NCBI GenBank assembly: GCA_029378245.1
Contig: JARKIF010000048.1
Location: forward strand, 62,001-126,000
Reading direction: 5' to 3'
DNA length: 64,000 nucleotides
Source of the DNA: Roridomyces roridus
Lineage: Eukaryota > Basidiomycota > Agaricomycetes > Agaricales > Mycenaceae
Below, piece after piece: positions 1 to 10,389 of this stretch; the first letter of the stretch is position 1, and each line of letters opens with the position of its first letter. The notes below the pieces were generated by a model that saw only the letters and a list, made by a program, of their open reading frames with translations, was not told the DNA's origin and did not search any database. The position numbers and the translations under genes were made by a program.

Positions 1-2780
1 GGATATAGACCTCAACAGGGCCTTCCAAGGGACACTTTACCCCGTGGGAAAAACACACATATCAGGTCAGCAATAATGATTTGGTCCGGATTATCCGTTC
101 TTTAACGAAATGGCTCTCGATTCTTTGCACTTTGTTTGGTTCGTGGTTCCTTCCCCATTTGTTCCCCTCTCTCTTCTTGCTGTCGACCCACCCTTCTCTA
201 CAGCTTTCTCATGGATTCCTCCCACGAGCGCCACCGAGACCTCGTTCCATTTCCTGATCGAAGCCACGGCTCAACAGCTTTTCAAGCTACGCATCGCCGG
301 CTCGACGCGACGTGTGCATGCCGAGCGCTGCGCGTCGCAGTTGAACCTGAACGATTATGCCAAATTGAGTTCCCTCTGCTCTGTCGCCCGGTCTCGTGGC
401 AAGCATTGCTCAGCCTACTCCCTATCATTGACTGACAATCAACTCGGCGAGAACGCGCGTTCTCGCGCTCGGCTGTTTTCCACAGCAGTGCGTACCACAA
501 TGGATCTCCTCGGGGCGCAGAGCGTCGCTGTGGCTACGTATGCGCTCGGCAGCCGTCTCATATAAATCTCAAGCCCTGAAATGATCTCCATCTCCACCCA
601 CCATTCCTTCCATCGATATCCCTTCCTCCCGCCGTCTCGGTCCTCTTGCAAATACGAAGACTCGGATGTCCTGTACCCATTTGAAACACCAACGCTTGTG
701 CCTTGCATCTCCTGTGCCTATATTCCCACATTTTCCTACCTTCATCCCTACCTACTGGTCGCGGCGGTGGTTGTTGGCTGGTTGGAAAAATGCTCTTGAT
801 TCCATTCGACTATACTGGGACTCTGCTACCGGCAATGAAGCGCTACTGGACCCCAACATCGGCTCTGAGTCTCCATTGAACGATGAACGCCCACTTCCTC
901 GCCGACTCAAATGTTCAAACTTCTTTCTCCTCTAGTCGGACTCGTTAATTCACCGTTGTACACTCGGGACATGTGCGCTTGCTCTACTACTAAGACTCCC
1001 GCCCACTGCGCGCTGTGCTCAGAGGAAGCAAAGTCGGAAATACCAGCTTCAACATACTGTGTGCTGGGACTCCATGTGTTTCTCATGGTGTGCGCGCACA
1101 TCCTCGAACATAAAACACACTGACATACCCGTACAATACCCACATCGAGCCTGTTTGGGCTGAGAACCGTTGATAAGCCTGTGGAATTTTCGGTGTTAAA
1201 ACATACCAAATCAGCATTTTCATGCCTATACCAATCACCGTGGTCCAGAGCAGGTGCATTATTGATCCTAGAGGGTTAGGGCTATCAGAGCTGCTGGCCA
1301 GAGAGTTGACAACGGCGAGAATCGACTTTCGAACCTCGGTCAAAACCTAAGTGGACTTGACCGAGCCTTTGATCCGATACATCCGAAGGACCGATAAAGC
1401 CGGAGTTCTCATAGTTGGAAGTCGTCGTTGGCAGGGGCGTCTGTTGGCTGGAACTGGTCTGACATCTCAATGAAATGAGTTGGATGTTCTTCTCAGGGAG
1501 GTCTGCCGAATGCTAGAAAGTCTAAATGACCCAATCCAGCTGGTTTACTTGCAAATGTCAACCTCAATCAAATATTGTTGGAATCACAGGGTGCTGGAGT
1601 TCGAATCAGTGATACCATCAGATGCCGATCAGATTTGGAGATGCCGGATTATGATCTTGATGGTTGACTGCCGAGACTGCCGGGGATGATCAGTGAATCA
1701 AATCAATGTTCGACAGACAGGGATAGTTGCCCTGTGTGTGCCACTTGGATGAGTCAGTTGCGGAGCTTGACGGATAGGAATGGTTGACGGCGCCAAGGTG
1801 ACAACCTTGTGCCTGACACAAAGGAGTGATGTTTAGGGATTGTGGAGCTGGGATATTGCAGGAATTCTGTGTATCCTCAGACGGTGATGTTCGAGGAGCC
1901 GTATACCAAACAGGTGCTCAGCAGGAATCAGGACTATACAGGGCACAGAGGACCAGGACTCAAGACCAGAGTTGGGCCTCAGTGTTGGGTTGTGGAGCGC
2001 TCGGCAGGAGCTCCAATGTTGCCTGGAGATGGACGGAGAGGGGGACAGTTATTGAGCGGAAAGGAGTGCAGATTCATGGATACGATCATTTCATTTGTTC
2101 CTTAATTTACACCCAGCATGTATAAAAGCCCAGTATGTAGAATGGAACCCCACGGTATTGGTAGGCCTAGCTGTGTGCGAAGCTCCATTTCATTGGCATT
2201 TACTGTCTAAACCTCTCGCCCTTGGACTCTGTCCTTGTGATTTGTGTGATCTTGTGCTTGTTGGATTGGTTTTTGGTTGGACTTTGGACTTTGTTGGATT
2301 TGGTTTGGTTTGGGATTGAACTTGGTGATCGTTGGTTGGCAACGTTAGCTTGTGTTCGGATTGGTTGTGTTGGTTGATTTGGAGTTTGTGTTTTGGCCTA
2401 TCGAATCGAACTTGGTTCAGCTTGAGCTTGGTTTTATACCGTCTCGCTGCTTAGTTCCCGTTTCAACGCTCAGTCAGACTCAAAGTGTTCCGTCACTGAG
2501 AAGACACCCTCGCACAACAACAACTTCGTCTACCTAACGCGATCCCACTGCCCTTTTGTTTGGGTAGTGTTTGAGTGTTGAGTCGGCGGCAGCGTTATCA
2601 CCGTAGGCGGGTTTGATGGCCGGGCGGCGCGCCGCGCACATGATTGACTGGCTCGAGCCTGGGTAGGATGTTCGTACTGTTTTTGTATTGAAATTACATG
2701 CCTTTTCTCTGCCACGGTTCTTGGGAAGGTTTCTTGAAACTGCCGGAGCGAAGCGGAGGCATGTCTTGTGTGGGTTTATC
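1..2780. repeat. Dispersed repeat, copy 1 (interrupted)
   Basis: The blocks 20-1120 and about 2655-2780 match, in the same order and orientation, the continuous stretch about 37265-38500. Shared landmarks include CCGTTCTTTAA, the GGCTCGACGCGACG block near 299, a TATAAA box near 560, GCGGCGGTGGTTGTTGGCTG near 761, and the GGAGCGAAGCGGAGGCATG block near 2747. The two copies differ by many substitutions and small indels, so they are not recent duplicates. No open coding frame is conserved between the copies. The promoter-like box and lack of coding suggest an LTR or other non-coding transposon part, but no terminal motif or target duplication was identified. Confidence 0.75.
1125..2650. other. 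1.5-kb insertion within repeat copy 1, LTR-like
   Basis: This stretch is absent from the second repeat copy, so it is an insertion in copy 1 (or a deletion in copy 2). It has no credible gene. A TATAAAAG box lies at 2121-2128, followed by a strongly strand-asymmetric G/T tract (about 2225-2400) made of TTGG and TTTGG runs. TATA box plus long untranslated-looking leader fits a solo LTR, but I could not see TG...CA ends with a 5-bp target duplication, so the class is a guess. Confidence 0.4.
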
Positions 2781-3166
2781 TAATGTTTGCACGATCTTGA
2801 TAACTCTTCTCCTGCACGGTGAAGGGCGGACTCTTGTGACCCATGAAAAATAGAGAAGACAGGTCATATACCTATCTACCAGACCCCGGCAGTAGACCGT
2901 GGCAACTGCCCTTGGTCTCATGATATTACACCATCTTCGATGAGTGGTCCGGATGGGGGTTTCCCTCTGTACACTTGTTCTCCTGAGAAACGGACACCAC
3001 AGGAAGAGTCCCCGGGTCACAGACTACAAGTCCAGGCAATCACCTCATTTTCAGTAGTAGTACCTTTAGGCAAATTACCGCACTGCGCCAGTGGATGTCA
3101 CACTGCCGCCGTCACGCGGGTAATTTGGCACCGATCACTGCGCCAATTGCGCCTCCGGCGGCAATT
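2781..3166. other. Intergenic, nothing recognised
   Basis: No coding frame or RNA gene is supported. Around 3067-3150 the sequence is rich in GCGC/ACCG words and short partial inverted repeats (GCAAATTACCG versus CGGGTAATTTGG), possibly the edge of an old insertion that truncated the neighbouring DUF6535 remnant. Confidence 0.4.
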
Positions 3167-3597
3167 TCACCGTGCCCGCCTATGTGTGATGAATGTGAGA
3201 TTCAATCGGATCAGAGGCATTATGGAGCTAACGAAAATGAGCATCCCCTCCATATCTGCCCTCCAACTCTCGACCAATGCCTTGTCGTATCTCTCGGCTT
3301 CTTCCACATAAATCGCCCACATCTTGGCCGCAGACTCCTCGTTCTCGCCATCGTTGCGAGGAGCGGGTGGGAAGAAGGAGGCGTCGTTCCACGAAGGCTG
3401 AGTCTCCGCGTCCGTATCCGAGGCCTGAGTCTCCACATCCAAAGGAATTGAAGGAAGAAGAATTCGGCACGCGCGGATCGCAAAGCGACGCAGGATGGAA
3501 GCTAGGGGGTGTTTTCGGAGATCTACTGCTCAGCGCGGACGGACTCACCTTTCACGGTGTTGTGCGGAGGCGGCAGGTCAGCTTCGAGGTCGCTCAT
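3167..3597 (-). pseudogene. Truncated DUF6535-domain membrane protein
   Basis: A short first exon (ATG at 3597, ending at a GTGAGT donor after 3549) is followed by an open stretch to 3167. The second part contains AKMWAIYVEEAERYDKALVE and WRADMEGMLIFVS, the conserved start of the DUF6535 domain of Agaricomycete membrane proteins (WxxYxxEAxxYDxxLVxxWxxDMDGxLIF). In intact members this leads directly into several transmembrane helices and a protein of several hundred residues. Here the match stops at LIFVS, becomes SIMPLIRLNLT and ends at a stop, so the membrane part is missing. The exon 1 to exon 2 junction does not keep frame with an obvious acceptor. I read it as a gene relic. The function of the family is unknown. 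Confidence 0.7.
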
Positions 3598-4373
3598 GGC
3601 AGTGGTATGAGTCCAAGAAGCGTGTCATGATGTTGATGGGGAGGCAGTGTACTTATTCTAAAAAAGGCCCGAGATGTCCGCGATTTGTGCAGCCGTTCTC
3701 GGAAGACGCGTAGAAGGACAGCTGGAAGCAAATGTAACGAGGAGATCAGATGAACAATCAGTACTGGGTGACTGGAACGGAATGAATCCGACACAATGGT
3801 ACCGGGGTAAGTGAGAACACACCTCATAAGCATAAATATGGCAGACATTGTGAAGCCAAACTGACATGTTCGTTTTCAGGGTCGTGACTTCCCATCCTGC
3901 ATACGCTCCGAGTTTTTGGAGAATCGAGATGGTCGTCCGGGAACAAAAGCCGTGAGTTTGCCGTGAGTGTGACGTCAGTGATCACGGGACAGTCTCGACT
4001 TGATCCGAGCCACCATCTTCCTTTTTGCTCCCGACTCGTCCGTCACTTTGTCTCCTCAGGCCTCCCTTCATGCCCCACATTCTTTGCTACTATCCCGCCA
4101 ATCTGCATAAGGAAATCCCACAGGGCTCGGTTCCATGCATCTATCTACCGCGGTCCACGGCTGTCACTTCTCCGAATTCGAGCATTCACATACGCCACCG
4201 ACATGCCTGGGAGTCCAGGTGCGCCTGGCAGCCAACTTATTCTTACCCTACCCCTCTCTACCTGTGGTGGACTGTCCGATCACTATCAGAGCTGCGCTTC
4301 TTCCGTAGTACCTATACTCACCTACTGCGGCCTGCGGAGTCGCTGCGCGTCTGAGGTCTCCCTCCCAACACCC

Positions 4374-6562
4374 ATGCATCTCCTACGAGCCTTCGTCACT
4401 GCTCCCCTCATCGCAGCCTTTGCCCCGCTCTGGCAGCACGTCTTCCGCCTCGAAAGCCACGGGGGGAAGACCATCTTGGACAGCGAACTCGAGACAGCCA
4501 TCTACTCGATCTTGGAGGAATTCAAGTCCCCAGGGGGCGTTGCCGTTGCCGTCGTACATAAGGACCCGGATAGTGGCACCTGGAACGTCGAGACGCAAGG
4601 GTACGGTATCGCCAAGGCCGATGGCACCAAAGTCACTGCCGACACGCTCTTTGGCATTGGGTCTAATTCAAAGGTCGGCTCCGCTCGGAAACTCCAGATA
4701 TTTGGCTAACTGAGAGTTAGCTCTTCACCATACTCTCCACTGGGTTGTTAATCTCGAACGAGAGCTTGTCGACGCCCATCTCCTGGGACACCAAAATTGC
4801 GTCATTCGTCCCGGAGTGGGCGCTCATGGACCCTCTCGCGTCGGCAGAAAGCACGATAGTCGACGTTATGAGCCATCGCACCGGGCTTCCGCGCCACGAT
4901 TTCATCTTCAGGCTGTCGGACAGTGTACACGAGTCTGTAAGTGGCTAGTTGAATTCCAAGCACAAACTCACTCATACGATGCAGATACGCCGGCTACGAC
5001 ACCTCAAACCATCCGCATCTTTCCGCTCACTTCACCAGTACAACAATCACATGTACACCCTACTTTCATCCTTCCCTTCGCTCCTCACCGGAATACCATT
5101 TGAAACCTACGCCGACCAGTTCATCTTCAAGCCCCTTGGGATGGATTCAACGACGCATTTTTCGGGTCAAGCGGAGAAGAGCGGGAACCTCGCGGATGGG
5201 TTCGCAAGAGAGGGTGTTAATCGGACAGAAGACCTATTTGGGCGGGGGAGAGTGAGGGCGATGCCGTTTTGGGCACCCAATGACGGGGCTCCTGGACACG
5301 GTGAGGGCTTTCATTGATTCTGGAGTCAGACTTGAACTTTGTAGGCTTGTCTGGACCTGGTGGGGTTATTTCAAATGCTAAGGATATGGTTTGCCTGTCT
5401 TGGAACTTCCTCGTAGATTCCACTCACATTGCTTCAGGCAACTTGGCTCCGAACCCTGCTGAATGAAGGCCGGCATCCCGAAACAAACACAACGGTCATA
5501 CCGTCTCACATCATTCGCCGTGTCGCTGCTGGAGTGACAGTCTCCGAACCTGTCGCGTAAGTGTTACCTCGACGGATTTCTTGTTTCCATAATGTTCCGT
5601 CGTAGAAGCGCTCCGGAGCTCTCACCTATCGTGTACGGCGGCGGTCAAAGGCGAGGCACCTACCGCGGCTTTGAGCTCATCGAGGTGAGGACTCTTGTTG
5701 TAATCTTTCGGGTGGAAGCTGACGCTGCCAAGCATGGAGGGTCTGTCGTAGGGTTCAAATCTCAAGTCCTCCGCATCCCCGATCAAAACCTCGGCGTTGC
5801 GGTTCTTTCCAACGACGAATCGTTCGGTACGGAGATAGTTGAGACCATCAAGTTCCGCATTCTCGACAAGGTGCTCCAACTCCCGCCGATTGATTGGACT
5901 GCCAGGTAGGTCTTCACTCAAGGTTGAATGCGGTGTATAATTCAATTCATCCATGCAGGTTCAAAGCTCTCGTGACCGAGACGTTCACCTCGCGGCTCCC
6001 TATACCCAGACCAGAAAACCCCACCCTACCCTCAATCCCATTCGGCGATCTGGTTGGAAAATACCATGATCTGGGGTACGGCACTATCGAGCTATGTCGG
6101 CTCGCAGGGTTCCAGTTTAAGTCTGAAGAATCACACCATTGTCGGCTTTTATTGGAGGAGTTGCGCACCAACACTACCATCCCTGACACGCTTGACGGAC
6201 GAATCCCGACTTTCATCGCGCGCTGGGACCGCGTCGAGTTCATGTACGTTTCCTTGGCGCATTTTGACAGGAATCTGTTCAACGTTTCTGCGTTGTCGAG
6301 TATCGTGCGTGCCCTACCACATGGAGTTGAATACGTCGAATTGATGCTTGATTTTACTCGACAGCCTACTGGGAACAAGTCGGAGCCTCCGTATTGGACT
6401 TCGTCGGTTTCTGATCCAAATCTGGTTGCCGAGTTTGTGACCGCGGAGGATGGCGTGGTCGGGGTTGGGATGTCGGGCGTATCTGGTTCGGTTGCAGGTC
6501 CGCTGGAGGGAGAGAGCGTCAAGGAGAGGGTGGATGTTTGGTTTGCAAAAGTCAGCGGATAG
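4374..6562 (+). CDS. Secreted class C beta-lactamase-like serine hydrolase
   Basis: Eight exons keep frame: 4374-4673, 4721-4936, 4985-5300, 5345-5388, 5438-5556, 5606-5684, 5733-5905 and 5959-6562. The start is chosen at 4374 because it opens a signal-peptide-like segment (MHLLRAFVTAPLIAAFAPLW). Family motifs are in order: the nucleophile motif SNSK (SxxK) at the first intron, YNN (YxN) in exon 3, SGPGGVISNAKDM in exons 4-5 and HGG (the KTG equivalent) at the start of exon 7. This is the serine beta-lactamase/D-Ala-D-Ala carboxypeptidase fold, where the Ser acylates and Lys/Tyr act as bases. Fungal members are extracellular or membrane-associated hydrolases of unknown natural substrate (lactams, lactones or esters). 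The C-terminal 200 residues form the extra domain typical of fungal homologues. All catalytic motifs are present, so the gene looks functional. Confidence 0.88.
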
Positions 6563-7020
6563 TATCCGACCAGAGTTAACAGACTGCCGCTCAGGAAAAT
6601 GCATTTGCCGATGACTGCCGTGAAGATTCAAGTTTCATCCATGTAACTACTCCAGGGTTCCATGTGCAACGCGAGTTTCCCCACACTGGCACAGTGGAAG
6701 CAAATCGCGTGCATACCGGAGACAGGTCGGCATCTCATGCGGGCAGTGTTGCCCATTCATTCCTTTCAATTCAAAGGTCCCGATGTCAAATGCCAATTGA
6801 ATCCGACCGTCAATTGAATCCGACCGTGCCGGCTGTAACTTTTTGCTTGTGAGTTCGATGTATTCGAATTCCAGTGCGTCTGTCCAACCAGGTCCAACCC
6901 CGGGTCTCATTAGGCGCCACAGGGACGAACAGTACTCGAGTCCATGAATCCCGCCACATAAATATGTGAATACTCAGCTTGACGACCCGTACACACTCCA
7001 CTCGCTCGCCAGGTCAGATC
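6563..7020. promoter_or_regulatory. Intergenic with TATA-like palindrome before the zinc-finger gene
   Basis: No gene seen. CACATAAATATGTG at 6955-6968 is a small inverted repeat holding an ATAAATA box about 55 bp before the start codon at 7021, a reasonable core promoter position. A direct repeat TCAATTGAATCCGACCG lies at about 6793-6825. Confidence 0.4.
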
Positions 7021-7948
7021 ATGTCGAGATTATCACTGCCGGTGACGATTCTGTCGCAAATGGAGATCTCCATCCGAGTCTGCCTGCCTGATGGATCACT
7101 CTCCTTCGATATGGGCCCTGGCCCTTTCCTCGAATGTAACAAGCCTTCTTTGGGGCAGGGGATGAAGTTGGAGATTCTTTCAAAGCAGGACTCTGATGGC
7201 GTTACGATAACGCTGTCCGCCGTTGCGAACGATAGTCCCAGTTCTAACACAGATCCCGTGATGGAGGATATTCTCGGTGTGTTCTTTCCGTTCTGAGATC
7301 TATAAATGCCGGATACTCATATCGGTCACATAGTGCGCACTCTAAACGAGCCGGTCGAGCTATCTCCCCCGTGCGCCGAGCCAGAACTCGATCACGATGC
7401 AATACAGCGCGCCGAGAATGCCGGATTGTTCGACTTTCTTGATTGTGAGCGAGTATGTCTTGTTGAGATAGCGAGAGCTGATAATGGGCCCTAGACTTGG
7501 ATCTCGACAACCTACCAACGCCACCGAGTAGTAGAAGTAGCACGCCAGCCCACTCGACGATATCGGCCGCCTCATCACCATCAGATTTATCATCACTGGG
7601 TGAGCATGCCCCGGTGTCTGAAGCACCACCAGCTTACCCCTCCGTTGAACAGAATGGATAATTCCAGTCTCAGCATCAGAGACACCTTCTCCCACTCCCA
7701 TGGCCAGCGCGGCAGGTCCACACCGAACACGCGCATCGAAGCCGGCACATCGCGTTGATCCGAAACTCAAATCAAAATTCCAGTGCACCATGGACGCAAC
7801 CTGCACGCTCTCGTTTTCGCGCCGCCATGACCGCTTGAGGCATGAAGTCGCACAGCACGGACGGGAGTGCGAATGGGAGTGTGGGCTGTGTTTGAGATGT
7901 TTCTCGTTTGAGGGCACCTATGAGAGGCATCGGTTGAAGTGTCAATAA
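7021..7948 (+). CDS. Small C2H2-type zinc-finger transcription factor
   Basis: Four exons keep frame (7021-7276, 7334-7444, 7495-7599, 7653-7948), giving about 255 residues. The middle is acidic and then Ser/Pro-rich (LPTPPSSRSSTPAHS), a common fungal activation-domain look. The C-terminus has two fingers. The first contains SFSRRHDRLRHEVAQH, the classic fungal SFSRRHDR finger, with cysteines in CTMDATC, that is five residues apart instead of the usual two or four. The second is CGLC...HRLKC, a C2HC variant. It should act in the nucleus as a sequence-specific DNA-binding protein; targets are unknown. The last acceptor was chosen at 7652 because the earlier candidate runs into a stop. No neighbour suggests its pathway. 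Confidence 0.8.
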
Positions 7949-8275
7949 CTCCGCAGGCCCGGCACATGTAATCTTTGAGACCTATCTAGTCGCGTTCGAT
8001 TCTCACTGGGCTCAGAACCGAGCCCGCAGCTGTTTTGATTCTCCATGGACCGGCAGCTTTCGGCAACTTCAACATGCCCTTGGACGAGCGTGCTGATTAA
8101 CCAACCCAAGACTTTGGCCACCATGGTTTAGAACACTCGCTCACACGGATCACAGAATGGTACTACTGCCTTCCATCGGCGGCGAGAGCATGGGCATCGT
8201 CAATTACAATTTGTCGCAATCGGCAACCTCATGCACAGATGACGAAATTTAATCCACGTTCAACCCACTCAAGAA
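7949..8275. other. Intergenic between convergent genes
   Basis: Short region between the ends of the zinc-finger gene and the DPBB gene. No gene, RNA or repeat recognised. Confidence 0.5.
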
Positions 8276-8772
8276 TCAAAGAAAAGCCCAAGTCAAGTTA
8301 ACTGTAATCCCCGGCTCAGTCAAGAATGTAATCCCCGGTGCCGCCGCCGTCTCAGTAATTGCCTTCCATGTACGTGCGATGAGATCAATGCCGTGAGGAC
8401 CACAACTCGAGCATTCATCCTGAACTATTGTGGTGATGGTATTGCCCATGTCTAGCGGCAGATCATGATTCAGAGTGATCCCTAAATCATGCCGAAAAAC
8501 TCCGATGCTGGATAGGATACGCACATGTAACACTGATAGCCTTGCCGCAATGCGCGCCGCTGGCATAGTCGGATGGGTTGAGCGCGACGGCAAAGTCACC
8601 GCTGCTGATGGCATAACCGCAGGTGCCGGCTTTGCCGGTCGGGAGCAAGAAGGTTGCTAAGGGATGCGTGAGGATCAATTGAGGCCAGCGGTTGGACTCC
8701 CTCACCTGGACCGGTGAATGCAGAGACGGCGGTCGCGAGAGCAAGGATGGACGAGAGGATGAGGAACTTCAT
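8276..8772 (-). CDS. Small secreted double-psi beta-barrel (RlpA-like/barwin-like) protein
   Basis: Three exons on the minus strand (8772-8706, 8656-8525, 8451-8276) give about 124 residues. The first 18-20 residues (MKFLILSSILALATAVSAF) are a clear signal peptide. The mature part has the conserved DPBB pattern: GTCGYA, SDGDFAVALN-like SSGDFAVALNPSDYASG, HCGKAISV, then VQDECSSCGPHGIDL and a terminal hydrophobic strand. Fungal members of this family are small cysteine-containing extracellular proteins related to expansins, barwin and cerato-platanin-type folds; some bind polysaccharide, none of this type is a proven enzyme. Six cysteines fall at family positions. Near the 3-prime end GGGGATTACA occurs twice 23 nt apart, a small in-frame internal duplication. 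An ATAAAG box sits about 35 nt before the start on the minus strand. Confidence 0.87.
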
Positions 8773-10389
8773 CGTTGGGATGGATGTGTTTTCGGGGGTG
8801 CCCTTTATGCTGTAAATTTGCAATTAGGACTCGGAGTCGGAGATACGTGAGAATTGGTCTGAGCATTTTGTTTCACCGGCTGTAGCATATTCCTTAGAAG
8901 ACTACATGTGTGTCCAAATACCAGATGCGATGCCTATGTCGGATGGCACAGGACGGCGATCGGTAAGCAGTTATTTAGCCTCTTGAGACGGTTCGTAAAG
9001 GAAGATTTTTAATGGAGGATAGACGCTGCCAGTGCCTTCGGAGTGGATGTCTTAAGAGATGGGGCTGATGGATTTGAAACAGAGGTGAGATTAAGTTTGA
9101 TACGCCAGTGAGATGATGGGGGCCAACCAGAACCACTGCATTTCGAGCGTATTGAGTTCATCAGGTGCACCAAAAAATCGGACGGTCCATACATGCAGCT
9201 AGGCGAATGAAGAGCGACTTGATACAATAGCCAGACAGAGAGACTGATTGATTTAACCGAAGCGCAGGCAGTATGTATATGCAAAGCGGACAATGGCAGG
9301 GAGTGGGGCTGTGATTCGCGGAACCACTTGGCCTACAAGGTACGCAGATGATTCGGAGGAAGTCTGTACCGTGCTGCATGCTCACAGATATGAGCGATCT
9401 GAATGTAGCCAAGTGCTCCGAAGTCCGAAACCACGAGAGGAGAGCGGCTCGAGCTCAAGGGAACAGAATCGAAAGAGAATCAGTGCAAGCAGTATCTCAA
9501 CAGCCGAGGATTGCGGAAGAGGACCACACGTCGGTGTAATACGCTGCTAGCACTTTGCCCCAAGTGCTGTGGTCGACTCCGACTCTCCGAGACAACTCCG
9601 ACTCCCGAAAAGATGATAAGATCGGAGTGATAATCGAGAGACACCGTCGCGGGAGAAGCATCCAGAGATAGGCGCTTGAGAACGAGGGAGGATCGGGACG
9701 CCGTCGACCATCATCGCATTTGCTGGGGGTGGTGAGTTGGTGGTGACGGAACAGCCGCTGGCGAGCACGTGCAGGATGACACACACACAATCTTGATGGC
9801 GATGTACCTATTTGGCGCATCACCGCTCTCCACAAACCATAACCACGCGCAAATATACTTTCTTCCCAAGATCGAGGTCCTCCATCCACGACGACACCCC
9901 TGCCAACGGCTGACAGCTGTAAGTAGTACGAGAGGCTCATTTTACGGATCTCGCTGATCTAGCTGCCCTCTGTGACCCTCGAGAGAAACACCGGCAGATC
10001 GGAAGTGGTTTAATTGCAGGATATTTCACTGGTGCAATTGGCCCCTCTGTTTGCGTCTCTTCGGACTCACCCACTGTAGCCGCCAACCGTCCGAGGCCCT
10101 CTCATCGACTCTGTCTTTCGCTTGATTCCATTCGCTGGTCCTGCTCTGGTGTAATCGGTCTGTTGTTACCGGCGCAATACAATAGAGGGTGCGTCTTCTC
10201 GTCTGGTTAGATCTTCCATTGAAACAGATTCTGACCTTCCTCCTTCGTCGTTGCTGTTAGAAGGCCAGAAAATCGATTCAAAAAATGTATGGTATGTTTG
10301 GAACGATGAACGGTATGTGGTCTAAACGATGCCGGGTGGTAATACGAAATACATAAATATGCACAGGGAACACATTCGAGCTCTCCAGA
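8773..10389. other. 1.6-kb stretch without a supported gene
   Basis: Several open frames up to about 150 codons occur but none has a family match, signal sequence with continuing domain, or plausible splicing. Around 9570-9610 GACTCCGACTC-type words recur. I see nothing firm here. Confidence 0.4.

Noticed and set aside
1580..1640. GAGTTCGAATC, a tRNA B-box-like word
   Set aside because: No A box or cloverleaf at the right distance upstream.
5947..6522. 191-codon minus-strand frame
   Set aside because: Antisense shadow of the last exon of the serine hydrolase gene.
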